This document shows, one piece after another, positions 18,991 to 27,698 of a DNA stretch of 64,000 nt. Positions within the stretch are counted from its first letter, which is position 1, and each line of letters starts with the position of its first letter. Both the position numbers and the translations under genes were made by a program. Origin of the DNA: CBDATG01 sp965200145 (GTDB taxonomy: Bacteria; Chloroflexota; Dehalococcoidia; Lucifugimonadales; Lucifugimonadaceae); NCBI GenBank assembly GCA_965200145.1, contig CBDATG010000002.1:558001-622000 (forward strand), written 5' to 3'. Under the pieces are notes generated by a model. The model was not told the DNA's origin, made no database searches, and saw only the letters and a program-made list of their open reading frames with translations.

Positions 18991-21900
18991 TTGGGCAGAC
19001 ATCCAGACAAATTGAGGCAGAGCCATCTCGGCGAACACGACGCAGTGGCGACGCAGTTCCTCGGCCAACTGTTGCGGTGCCACGACGAAGGTCGGTCTGA
19101 GAACGACATCCGATTGGCGTTCCGCGACTTCCTGTTGCGGACGGGAATCATCGACGATGAGATGGAGGTCCAGACGGAGGTGCCGCCAGGGCGGGAGAGC
19201 CAGCGCCTGGTGGACATGTACGTCCGCAACACCTACATCGAGTTCAAGACGAACATCGTGTCCGGAAGCGGTGTGTCCGCGGATGCAGTCGCGCAGCTGG
19301 ACGATTACCTCTTGAAGGCGAATCAGTCGGGCTACGGTATTCAGAACGGCATCTTGACCGACGGCAAGCGTTTCCTCAAGCGCAACATCGGCGACCACAT
19401 CCTGCCATTGGCACCTAGCTCACTCTTCGTCTTCGACCGCGCGGAGCAGGGGCACCGACTCCGAGAGTACCTTCACGGGATCATTGACACGGATGCGCGC
19501 GACATCCTGCCTTCAAAGGAGACACTCACCAAGCACTTCGGCATCGACAGCGAGTTGCTGAAACAGGCCACCGCGCTCCTTTACACAGCCTATCGAGCGC
19601 AACGGGATGACCCCGCGGTCGCGGTCAAGCGAGAGTTGTGGCAGGACCTGCTGCAGGTGGCATTGGGCCAGGAATCTGCGTCGGATGCCGGGCGCGATGA
19701 CTGGCTGTTCATCCGCCACACGTACCTCATCACGCTCACTGCGTTGATTCTCCAACGCCACTTCGGAATCGATGTGGAGCGTGAAGCGGAGACGAACCCC
19801 GAGGAGCTGCTCGATGGCTCTACCTTGGATCGATACTCGGGCGTGAGAGGCGTGATCGAGAGCGACCTGTTCCTGTGGGCGCACGGAATCGGTGAGACGC
19901 AATATGTGCGTGCAATCGCCCGAAAGGTCTCGCAGTTCGATTGGACGGAGACGGCTGACGAGCTTGCCGCGACTCTTTATCAGAACACGATCACCCAGGA
20001 GGAGCGCAAGCGCCTAGGCGAGTACTACACACCGCGCTGGCTGGCGCAGGCCATCGTCGACGAGCTCGTGGACGATCCGACCAGAGCCGTCACGATGGAC
20101 CCCTCATGCGGATCGGGAACCTTCATCGAGTGCATCGTGAGGAAGATCATATCCGCCTCTGACGGGCTTACACCATCGCAGAAGTTGGACCGCCTGCAAC
20201 GAAACGTCATCGGCGTCGACACTCATCCAGTCGCTGTTCAATTGGCGAAGGCTACTTGGGTGCTGAACTGCCAGAAAGTGATAACCGATGCGCGCGCGTT
20301 GGGAAACTCGCTACCGCCCATCGTTCCGCCGATCCATCTAGGCGACTCCTTGCAGCTTCGGTACGACAGACGAACGTTGCTCAATCACAGGACTATCACC
20401 ATCCTCACATCGGAGGTCTCCGCCGGGTCAGGCCGCGAGGTGCAGTTCCGGATTCCGCTGACTCTGGCACAGCGGACTGAGGAGTTCGATCGGCTCATGC
20501 TCGCCGTTGCCGACGAGGTCAAACGCGATGGCGACCCAGTCGAAGTACTGGAGAACGGTTGCAATGCTGACATGGCCGAGCGTAGGGAATTGCGGGAAAC
20601 AGTCGGCCTGATGCAGGAGCTACACGCGCAGGGGCGCGACCATGTATGGGCGTACTACCTCCGCAACATGGTGCGACCGGCCGTGATCTCCGAATCGAAA
20701 GTCGACGTGATAGTGGGCAACCCGCCTTGGTTGACCTACGCGAACAGTGCGGACATCGTGCGCGAGGAGTTGGTGGCGCTCAGCCAGAAGACCTACGGCA
20801 CATGGGCAGGGGGGAAGAACGCCGCGAACCAAGACGTCTCGACCCTGTTCTTCGCGCGCGTAGCCGATCTATACCTGCGCGAAGGTGGCAGCATCGGCAT
20901 GGTGCTGCCACACAGCACTTTACGCTCTGGACAGCACCTGAAATGGAGGTCTGGCAACTGGATCGGCAGGGAGAACGGAGGCGAGCACAGCGTCGATGTC
21001 GATTTCGGTGTCAAGATGCCTTGGGACCTGGACAACCTCGATCCGAACACCTTCTTCCCGATGCCAGCTTCGGTGGTGTTCGCCCGGCTTATCGGCAGGA
21101 ACACCGAAGGAAGCAACGCGCTCGCACCGGGAGCCGTTGAGGTCTGGCGCGGCAGAACTGCCACGAGCGAGGTGACGCGAGATGTCGAGCCGCTGATACA
21201 CGATGACGGTAAGTTCCACTCGCCCTACCACCGATTCGCTCGCAGGGGCGCGGACATCTTCGATCGCAGGCTCTACTTCATCACTGTCCGCCCCAATCCC
21301 GTCTTGATGGCAGTACCTAACACGTTCGTGACCGAACCACGCATCTCCACACAGGACAAGAAGCAGTACGACGTACGCAACCTGTCCGGTGAGCTGCTGC
21401 ACGACGACAACATATTCGACATCTACCTGGGAGAGAGCATCGCGCCCTATTTCGCATTGCCGCCGCACAAGGCAGCGCTGCCGATCGACAAGCGAACCAT
21501 GGTCATGCCAACGATGGACGACGGCAGTGGTGAAGTCGATCCGAGGAAGTTGGAACGCAACATGGAGCGGCGGTGGGCGACCATGTGCAGATTATGGGAC
21601 GAGAACAAGGGGGTGAACGATAAGAAGACACTCTCACAGAATCTCGATTGGATTGGGAAATTGTCGAGCCAGTTATCGTGGTGCGGATCCCCTGGCGGCA
21701 GGCCGATTCGCATTGCGTACACCACGAGCGGGGAGCCTTCGGCCACGCTGATAGACGATCAGAAAGCTGTCCTTGACACAAGCGTCTATCAAGTGACTTG
21801 CCGCGACTTGGATGAGGCACACTACCTGCTTGCGATCATCAACAGCAACGCATTGGCGGTGGCGGTCAAGCCTTTCTGTCCAACGAACTGGGCTCGGAAA

Positions 21901-22146
21901 ATCCGCACACTGCACAAGCACCTCTGGAAGTTGCCCATACCGGAGTACGACTCAACGGTCACCCTTCATCGGCGTCTGTCGCGACTGGGACGCGAAGCGG
22001 CGGACGAGGCTCGTCAGTTGTTGGCGCACGCGCCAGACTTGACCCCGCGCAAAGCGCGAGAGATGATGCGTCATGTCTGGCAACCGTCCAGTGATGTCTC
22101 CAGGCGCATCGAGAGGGCAGTGGCCGAATTGCTACAAGGTAGCTAA
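18991..22146 (+). CDS. Type IIG-like restriction-modification protein, copy 1
   Basis: The protein has 1051 residues from a TTG start; no ATG or GTG lies upstream in frame before the stop at 18931. Residues 60-90 hold a PD-(D/E)xK-like nuclease core: Asp75 in RLVDMYV and Glu84-x-Lys86 in YIEFKTN. The gamma-class N6-adenine methyltransferase has motif I DPSCGSG at 370-376, preceded by the N-6 methylase hallmark RKRLGEYYTPRWLA, and motif IV NPPW at 577-580. The C-terminal third, with FHSPYHRFARRG and WARKIRTLHKHLWKLPIP, should form the target-recognition domain. Such proteins modify and cut DNA as one chain. The copy at 22301-25456 has the same length and near-identical N-terminal and methylase parts. 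Function and activity are inferred from architecture. Confidence 0.85.
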   Translation: MGRHPDKLRQSHLGEHDAVATQFLGQLLRCHDEGRSENDIRLAFRDFLLRTGIIDDEMEVQTEVPPGRESQRLVDMYVRNTYIEFKTNIVSGSGVSADAVAQLDDYLLKANQSGYGIQNGILTDGKRFLKRNIGDHILPLAPSSLFVFDRAEQGHRLREYLHGIIDTDARDILPSKETLTKHFGIDSELLKQATALLYTAYRAQRDDPAVAVKRELWQDLLQVALGQESASDAGRDDWLFIRHTYLITLTALILQRHFGIDVEREAETNPEELLDGSTLDRYSGVRGVIESDLFLWAHGIGETQYVRAIARKVSQFDWTETADELAATLYQNTITQEERKRLGEYYTPRWLAQAIVDELVDDPTRAVTMDPSCGSGTFIECIVRKIISASDGLTPSQKLDRLQRNVIGVDTHPVAVQLAKATWVLNCQKVITDARALGNSLPPIVPPIHLGDSLQLRYDRRTLLNHRTITILTSEVSAGSGREVQFRIPLTLAQRTEEFDRLMLAVADEVKRDGDPVEVLENGCNADMAERRELRETVGLMQELHAQGRDHVWAYYLRNMVRPAVISESKVDVIVGNPPWLTYANSADIVREELVALSQKTYGTWAGGKNAANQDVSTLFFARVADLYLREGGSIGMVLPHSTLRSGQHLKWRSGNWIGRENGGEHSVDVDFGVKMPWDLDNLDPNTFFPMPASVVFARLIGRNTEGSNALAPGAVEVWRGRTATSEVTRDVEPLIHDDGKFHSPYHRFARRGADIFDRRLYFITVRPNPVLMAVPNTFVTEPRISTQDKKQYDVRNLSGELLHDDNIFDIYLGESIAPYFALPPHKAALPIDKRTMVMPTMDDGSGEVDPRKLERNMERRWATMCRLWDENKGVNDKKTLSQNLDWIGKLSSQLSWCGSPGGRPIRIAYTTSGEPSATLIDDQKAVLDTSVYQVTCRDLDEAHYLLAIINSNALAVAVKPFCPTNWARKIRTLHKHLWKLPIPEYDSTVTLHRRLSRLGREAADEARQLLAHAPDLTPRKAREMMRHVWQPSSDVSRRIERAVAELLQGS

Positions 22147-22201
22147 CGGTGCAGGATACGCGCTTAATGCAGGGATGGGTGCTCTACGCACACGGTCTCC
22201 T

Positions 22202-22240
22202 TCAATACACGGGCGTTGTGCCGCCATTCTGCGAATCGAT
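22202..22240 (-). pseudogene. Relic of SDR gene 3' end trapped between the two type IIG copies
   Basis: Read on the minus strand, 13 codons encode IDSQNGGTTPVY and a stop. The intact SDR at 25511-26302 ends AINVDGGTAPVY and a stop. The distance from the type IIG stop to this relic's stop (55 bases) matches the distance after copy 2 (54 bases). It is therefore best read as the remnant of an SDR gene carried along in the tandem duplication and then deleted. It is short, so chance similarity is not fully excluded. Confidence 0.55.
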
Positions 22241-22245
22241 CGAAC

Positions 22246-22275
22246 GCGAAACCTGATAAAACTGAATCATGAGCG
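22246..22275 (+). promoter_or_regulatory. 30-bp leader repeat, copy 2, upstream of type IIG gene
   Basis: This is the second copy of the leader at 18936-18965, differing at one base (ATG replaces GTG). The ATG at 22269 opens an 11-codon frame ending at TGA 22302-22304, which overlaps the TTG start of the big gene at 22301. The same geometry at both copies suggests either a promoter giving a leader-poor transcript or a small upstream reading frame coupled to the main gene. Neither is proven. Confidence 0.45.
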
Positions 22276-22300
22276 AGGACCACAGCTGGCCGGACCCGGA

Positions 22301-25300
22301 TTGAACGAACATTCAGACAATCTCAGGCAGAGCCGACTCGGCGAGAATGATGCCATCGCGACGCGATTCCTCGCGTTGCTGTTGCAGTGCCACGACGAGG
22401 GTCGGTCGGAGAACGACATCCGATTAGCGTTCCGCGACTTCCTGTTGCGGACTGGCATCATCGACGATGAGATGGAGGTCAAGACGGAGGTTCCGCCAGG
22501 GCGGGAGAGCCAGCGCCTGGTGGACATGTACGTCCGCAACACCTACATCGAGTTCAAGACCAACATCGTGTCCGGGAGCGGGGTGTCCGCCGACGCCGTC
22601 GCGCAGCTGGACGATTACCTCTTGAAGGCGAATCAGTCTGGCTACGGCATTCAGAACGGCATCTTGACCGATGGCAAGCGTTTCCTCAAGCGCAACATCG
22701 GCGACCACATCCTTCCGCTGGCACCTAGCTCCCTGTATGTCTTCGACGGTGCGGAGCAGGGGCATCGACTTCGCGAGTACCTGCACGGGATCATCGACAC
22801 CGATGCGCGCGACATCGAGCCTTCGAAGGAGACGCTGACCAAGCACTTCGGCATCGACAGCGAGTTGCTCAAGCAGGCCACCGCGCTCCTCTACACAGCC
22901 TATCGAGCGCAACGGGCTGACCCTGCGGTCGCGGTCAAGCGAGAGTTGTGGCAGGACCTACTACAGGTCGCTTTGGGCCAAGAATCTGCGTCCGACACCA
23001 AACGCGACGACTGGCTCTTCGTCCGCCACACGTATCTCATCACGCTGACCGCGCTGATACTTCAACGCCACTTCGGTATCGATGTTGAACGTGAAGCGGA
23101 GATGAATCCGGAAGGGTTGCTTGATGGTAGGACCTTGGAACGTTACTCCGGCGTTAATGGTGTGATCGAGAGTGACCTGTTCCTATGGGCGCACTCGGTC
23201 GGGGAGACGCAATACGTGCGCGCAATCGCACGCAAGATCTCTCAGTTCGATTGGACAGAGACAGCTGATGAACTCGCCGCCACGCTTTATCAGAACACGA
23301 TCACTCAGGAGGAGCGCAAGCGACTAGGTGAGTACTACACGCCGCGATGGCTGGCCCAGGCAATCGTCGACGAGCTCGTTGACGATCCCAGCGAATCCGT
23401 CACGATGGACCCCTCGTGCGGCTCGGGTACGTTTATCGAGTGTCTTGTGAGGAAGATCATTGCCGCGGCTAATGGGCTAACGCCGTCTGAGAAGTTAGAC
23501 CGGCTGCAACGAAACGTCATCGGAGTTGACACACACCCTGTGGCGGTTCAATTGGCTAAGGCTACGTGGGTGCTGAATTGCCAGAAAGTGATAACAGATG
23601 CGCGCGCGTTGGGAAATTCGCTACCGCCCATCGTTCCGCCGATCCATCTAGGCGACTCATTGCAGCTTCGGTACGACAGACGAACGTTGCTCAATCACGG
23701 GACTATCACCATCCTCACATCGGAGGTCTCCGCCGAATCGGGCCGCGAGGTGCAATTCAGAGTTCCACTATCTCTGGCCCAGCGTACCGAAGAGTTCGAT
23801 CGACTCATGCTCGCCGTGGCCGACGAAGTGAAACGGGACGGCGATCCAATGAAAGTCTTGGAACACGTTCGCGATGCTAATTCGTTAGAGCGTAAGGAAT
23901 TGCAGGAAACTGTCGGCGTGATGCAGGAACTTCATGGCCAAGGCCGAGACCATGTGTGGGCCTACTATCTTCGCAACATGGTGCGACCGGCAGTGATATC
24001 TGAATCGAAAGTTGATTTCATAGTGGGCAACCCGCCTTGGTTGACTTACTCCAATAGCGCGGACATCGTACGCGAGGAGTTGGTGAGCCTCAGCCGTAAG
24101 TCCTATGGCACTTGGGCAGGCGGGAAGAACGCCGCGAACCAGGATGTCTCAACGCTGTTCTTTGCGCGCGTTGCCGATTTATATCTGCGTGAAGGGGGCC
24201 AGATCGGCATGGTGCTGCCGCACAGCACATTGCGCTCTGGCCAACACCTGAAATGGCGGTCTGGCAACTGGGTCGGCAGGGAGAACGGTTGCGAGTACAG
24301 CCTCGACGTGGACTTCGGCATCAAGACGCCTTGGGACCTGGACAACCTAGATCCGAACACGTTCTTCCCGATGCCAGCATCGGTGGTGTTCGCCCGGCTT
24401 ATCGGCAGGAACACCGAGGGGAGCAACGCGCTCGCCCCTGGGACGGTTGAGGTTTGGAGAGGGAAAACGAATACGGACAAAGTCACTCGGGATGCAGAAC
24501 CGCTCATACATGATGATGGCAAGTTCCATTCGCCGTACCACAGATTCGCCCGCAGGGGCGCGGACATCTTCGATCGCAGGTTGTACTTCATCACCACTTT
24601 TTCTAATGAAGTGGTCTTGGCACTGCCTAACACGTTTGTAACCGAGCCGCGAATCTCCACTCAGGACAAGAAACGGTATGACGTAAGCCGCTTGTCGGGA
24701 GAGCTGCTACACGGCGACAACATATTCGATGTCTACTTGGGAGAGAGCATAGCGCCGTACTTCGCATTGCCACCGCACAAGGCCGCATTGCCGGTTGACA
24801 AGAAGACGATGACCATGCCGATGATGGACGATGGGAGCGGTGAGATCGATCCGAGGAAGTTGGAACGGAACATGGAACTTCGTTGGGAGACCATGTGCAA
24901 GTTGTGGGATGAGAACAAGGGTGTGAACGATAAGAAGACTTTGAGCCAAAGGCTGGACTATAGCCGAGTCATGTCTTCTCAATTGCGGTGGATCCGTGAT
25001 CCCGGAAACCGGGCCACGCGCATCGCGTACACAACTAGCGGCGAACCTACGGCCGCGTTGGTTGAGGACCAGAAGGCCATTCTTGACACGAGCCTCTACC
25101 AGTTGACTTGCCGCGACTTGAATGAGGCGCACTACCTGCTCGCCATCATCAACAGCAACGCGTTGGCTGCGGCGGTCAAGCCTTTCTGTCCAACGAACTG
25201 GGCTCGGAAAATCCGCACACTACACAAGCACCTCTGGAAGCTACCGATCCCGGAATTTGACAGCAACAACGCGCTACACGAACGTCTATCGCGACTGGGT

Positions 25301-25456
25301 GAGGAAGCGGCTGAGGAGGCTCGTCAGTTGTTGTCACATACACCGGACCTGAACCCGCGAAAAGCGCGAGAGATGATGCGTCACATGTGGCAACCCTCCA
25401 GTGAGGTGGCCACACGTATTGAGACGTCAGTCAGCGAATTGCTACGAGGTAGTTAA
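22301..25456 (+). CDS. Type IIG-like restriction-modification protein, copy 2
   Basis: The protein has 1051 residues from TTG 22301, placed to match copy 1; the open frame runs back to an ATG at 22073 inside copy 1, but that stretch has no counterpart in copy 1. It has the same architecture: nuclease core RLVDMYV/YIEFKTN, RKRLGEYYTPRWLA, DPSCGSG and VGNPPWLTY. Long identical blocks with synonymous changes show a duplication that is not brand new. Amino-acid differences cluster in the C-terminal half, for example ITVRPNPVLMAV against ITTFSNEVVLAL near residue 765, and LDWIGKLSSQL against LDYSRVMSSQL near residue 890. The two copies may therefore read different DNA sites. It is convergent with the SDR gene 54 bases away. 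Confidence 0.85.
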   Translation: MNEHSDNLRQSRLGENDAIATRFLALLLQCHDEGRSENDIRLAFRDFLLRTGIIDDEMEVKTEVPPGRESQRLVDMYVRNTYIEFKTNIVSGSGVSADAVAQLDDYLLKANQSGYGIQNGILTDGKRFLKRNIGDHILPLAPSSLYVFDGAEQGHRLREYLHGIIDTDARDIEPSKETLTKHFGIDSELLKQATALLYTAYRAQRADPAVAVKRELWQDLLQVALGQESASDTKRDDWLFVRHTYLITLTALILQRHFGIDVEREAEMNPEGLLDGRTLERYSGVNGVIESDLFLWAHSVGETQYVRAIARKISQFDWTETADELAATLYQNTITQEERKRLGEYYTPRWLAQAIVDELVDDPSESVTMDPSCGSGTFIECLVRKIIAAANGLTPSEKLDRLQRNVIGVDTHPVAVQLAKATWVLNCQKVITDARALGNSLPPIVPPIHLGDSLQLRYDRRTLLNHGTITILTSEVSAESGREVQFRVPLSLAQRTEEFDRLMLAVADEVKRDGDPMKVLEHVRDANSLERKELQETVGVMQELHGQGRDHVWAYYLRNMVRPAVISESKVDFIVGNPPWLTYSNSADIVREELVSLSRKSYGTWAGGKNAANQDVSTLFFARVADLYLREGGQIGMVLPHSTLRSGQHLKWRSGNWVGRENGCEYSLDVDFGIKTPWDLDNLDPNTFFPMPASVVFARLIGRNTEGSNALAPGTVEVWRGKTNTDKVTRDAEPLIHDDGKFHSPYHRFARRGADIFDRRLYFITTFSNEVVLALPNTFVTEPRISTQDKKRYDVSRLSGELLHGDNIFDVYLGESIAPYFALPPHKAALPVDKKTMTMPMMDDGSGEIDPRKLERNMELRWETMCKLWDENKGVNDKKTLSQRLDYSRVMSSQLRWIRDPGNRATRIAYTTSGEPTAALVEDQKAILDTSLYQLTCRDLNEAHYLLAIINSNALAAAVKPFCPTNWARKIRTLHKHLWKLPIPEFDSNNALHERLSRLGEEAAEEARQLLSHTPDLNPRKAREMMRHMWQPSSEVATRIETSVSELLRGS

Positions 25457-25510
25457 CGCAACGGACGCGCGGTTGAAGCCGTGAAAGATGCGCGCTGGAT
25501 GCCTTCTCAC

Positions 25511-26302
25511 TCAATACACTGGCGCGGTGCCGCCGTCTACGTTTATCGCTGTGCCGGAGACGTAGCTGGCGCGTTCGGAGCAGACGAAGACTATGACATC
25601 GCCGGCTTCGTGCGCCTCGCCGATCCTGCCTAGCGGTACTGCTCCGCCCACTGTTGCCCAGTGGTCGTCTAGGGAGTAGTCGGGGTTGTTGGCGTGCATG
25701 GCCTCCCAACGGCGGCGGTGTTGGCGACTCTTCAACACTCCTACGCAGACAGTGTTGACGCGGATTCCGAACTCTGCGAACTCCTTCGACCATGCTTTCA
25801 TCAGCGAAATACCGGCTGCACGCGAAAGAGCCGTCGGCTGTGTGCCAGGAGCTGCCATCTTGCCGCCGGGCGTGGTTGTCATGCAGATTGCGCCGGCGGA
25901 TGATTGTTTCAAGTATGGCAGGGCGTAGCGAGTCACGTAGATTGCGCCCTTGACTTTCAATGTGAAATCGATGTCTAGTTGCTCGTTTGTCATGTCTTCG
26001 AACTTTGCGGCAGATGAAGTCCCAGCGTTGTTTACCAAGATGTCGATGCCACCAAATCGCTCAATGACCGAGTTGACGGCCGATTTCACAGCAGCTTCGT
26101 CTGACACATCGGCAGGAGCGGACATGACTTCGTTGCCTGTTGTTGCGGATATATCAGATGCCACTGCTTCTAGGTCGGATGCTGTTCTTGACACAATGGC
26201 GACCTTCGCGCCTTCTTCAGAGAAGCGAGTCGCGGCGGCACGTCCGATGCCATCGCTGCCGCCAGTTACTATCGCAACTTTGCCGTTCAATCCGAGATCC
26301 AT
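25511..26302 (-). CDS. SDR-family oxidoreductase lacking the canonical YxxxK pair
   Basis: Starting at ATG 26302 (MDLGLNGKVAIVTGG) the protein has 263 residues, the classical SDR size. The longer open frame to 26362 adds an unrelated leader. The NAD(P)-binding TGGSDGIGR and NNAG motifs are present and the C-terminus VDGGTAPVY is typical. At the active site the usual Tyr-x-x-x-Lys is replaced by Thr157-ALS-Arg161, and the catalytic serine region reads MTTTPGG. The protein is therefore either a subfamily with a changed mechanism or not a standard dehydrogenase. It is divergent from the aminotransferase at 26454. Confidence 0.82.
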   Translation of the reverse strand: MDLGLNGKVAIVTGGSDGIGRAAATRFSEEGAKVAIVSRTASDLEAVASDISATTGNEVMSAPADVSDEAAVKSAVNSVIERFGGIDILVNNAGTSSAAKFEDMTNEQLDIDFTLKVKGAIYVTRYALPYLKQSSAGAICMTTTPGGKMAAPGTQPTALSRAAGISLMKAWSKEFAEFGIRVNTVCVGVLKSRQHRRRWEAMHANNPDYSLDDHWATVGGAVPLGRIGEAHEAGDVIVFVCSERASYVSGTAINVDGGTAPVY

Positions 26303-26453
26303 GAGTTCAGAGTTCCTTCCGTTAGTATCTTGCACGGAGTGGAGAGCCTGCGAGTATCGCAAGCCAGCACTCCGCGCCGTTACGTTTATGATTCGTATAG
26401 GTTATCTTGAATCGGCTACTTACGCCGATTAACTCTCACTGAGGACGTACTGA

Positions 26454-27698
26454 ATGAGAAAAGCACCATCACCGGGGAAGGACAATACCGAAACGGATCA
26501 ATTGGCGCGCGGGCGCGAAGCGGTGCCTCGCCGAATGATTCTCGGACCGGGTCCGAGCTCCGCCAACCCGCGCGTACTGCGCGCGATGTCGCAACCGATC
26601 ATCGGGTATCTCGATCCGGCCTACTTCGAGGTGCTGGGATCGGTGCAAGAGATGTTGCGATATGTCTTCGCCACAGAGCAGACGACCATGACGGTTGCGG
26701 GCTCGGGATCGGCAGGAATGGAGGCCGGACTCGCAAGCATCCTGTCGCCCGGCGACAAGGTCGTGGTGTGTGTCAACGGGTTCTTTTGCGAGCGGCAGGT
26801 CTTGATGTGCGAACGGCTCGGTGCTGACGTCATCAGGGTCGACGCAGAGTGGGGCGATGCGATTAACCCCGACGCGCTTGAGTCAGCACTCGCCGAGAAC
26901 CCGGGGGTTACTCTCGTGTCCGCCATTCACGCTGAGACTTCCGTCGGAGTGTTGCAAGACGTATCGCGGCTGGCGACGGTAGCGCGCGATCATGGTGCGA
27001 TGTTCATGACAGATGTCGTAACGTCGCTCGCAGGCACACCCGTGTCGTTCGACGAATGGGGGATTGACTATGCATACGGCGGTTCGCAGAAGTGTCTTGC
27101 AGCACCCCCTGGAATATCGCCAGTCGCTATTTCAGATCGGGCATTACAACACATTCGCAGTCGAGCGACTAAACCCAGTTCGTGGTACCTCGATCTTGCG
27201 TTGATAGCAGATTACTGGGGCGAAGACCATGTGCACCATCACACTAGCCCAGTGAGCATGATGTTCGGACTGCGCGAGGCGTTGGCGTTGGTTTTAGAGG
27301 AAGGGATTCAGACTCGTTGGTTGCGGCATGAACGTGTTGCCGCGGCGTTGCGAGCTGGACTTGCCGCGCTTGGTTTGCGTTCGCCGGTGAAGGATCACTG
27401 CACGCTGAACCAACTCACTGTGGTTGAGCTGCCAGATAGCGTTGACGATGTGCAGTTGCGAACGCAGCTCATGGATGAGTTCTCGATAGAAGTTGGGCGC
27501 GGGTTAGGGCAGTTCGCCGGGCGAGTTATCCGTATCGGTCTGATGGGCGAGTCGTGCGTGCCGGCGAATGTGTTTGCGATGCTTAACGCTCTTGAGACGT
27601 TGTTGCCTCGCTACGGATTTCCGGTAGCTCCGGGAGTGCCTACCGCCGCGGCCTCTGCGTCACTGGCGAAAGCGCCCGCACCGGCGTACACGGTCTGA
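26454..27698 (+). CDS. Alanine-glyoxylate/serine-pyruvate-type aminotransferase
   Basis: The 414-residue PLP enzyme of class V has N-terminal MILGPGPSSANPRVLRAM, QTTMTVAGSGSAGMEAGL (cofactor phosphate site), VSAIHAETSVGVL, FMTDVVTSLAG (pyridine Asp), and GGSQKCLAAPPG with Schiff-base Lys213. The family transfers amino groups to glyoxylate (giving glycine) or acts on purine-derived (S)-ureidoglycine (PucG); the exact donor cannot be told. The position next to glycolate oxidase fits glyoxylate removal. The 3' end overlaps the 3' end of glcF on the other strand by 88 bases, so both C-terminal tails are read from the same DNA. Confidence 0.85.
   Translation: MRKAPSPGKDNTETDQLARGREAVPRRMILGPGPSSANPRVLRAMSQPIIGYLDPAYFEVLGSVQEMLRYVFATEQTTMTVAGSGSAGMEAGLASILSPGDKVVVCVNGFFCERQVLMCERLGADVIRVDAEWGDAINPDALESALAENPGVTLVSAIHAETSVGVLQDVSRLATVARDHGAMFMTDVVTSLAGTPVSFDEWGIDYAYGGSQKCLAAPPGISPVAISDRALQHIRSRATKPSSWYLDLALIADYWGEDHVHHHTSPVSMMFGLREALALVLEEGIQTRWLRHERVAAALRAGLAALGLRSPVKDHCTLNQLTVVELPDSVDDVQLRTQLMDEFSIEVGRGLGQFAGRVIRIGLMGESCVPANVFAMLNALETLLPRYGFPVAPGVPTAAASASLAKAPAPAYTV

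Larger units (their letters stand above)
18936..25510. repeat. Tandem duplication of about 3.3 kb (two units)
   Basis: Unit 1 runs from the leader repeat at 18936 through the type IIG gene to about 22240. Unit 2 runs from 22246 to about 25510, where the intact SDR gene begins. Each unit contains leader, 1051-codon gene and the first bases of the SDR 3' end. The repeat period is 3310 bases (18991 to 22301). Mismatches are scattered through the units. Confidence 0.8.

Noticed and set aside
22073..22300. ATG at 22073 as start of type IIG copy 2
   Set aside because: It lies inside the end of copy 1 and yields 76 residues with no counterpart in copy 1; the TTG at 22301 aligns the two proteins.
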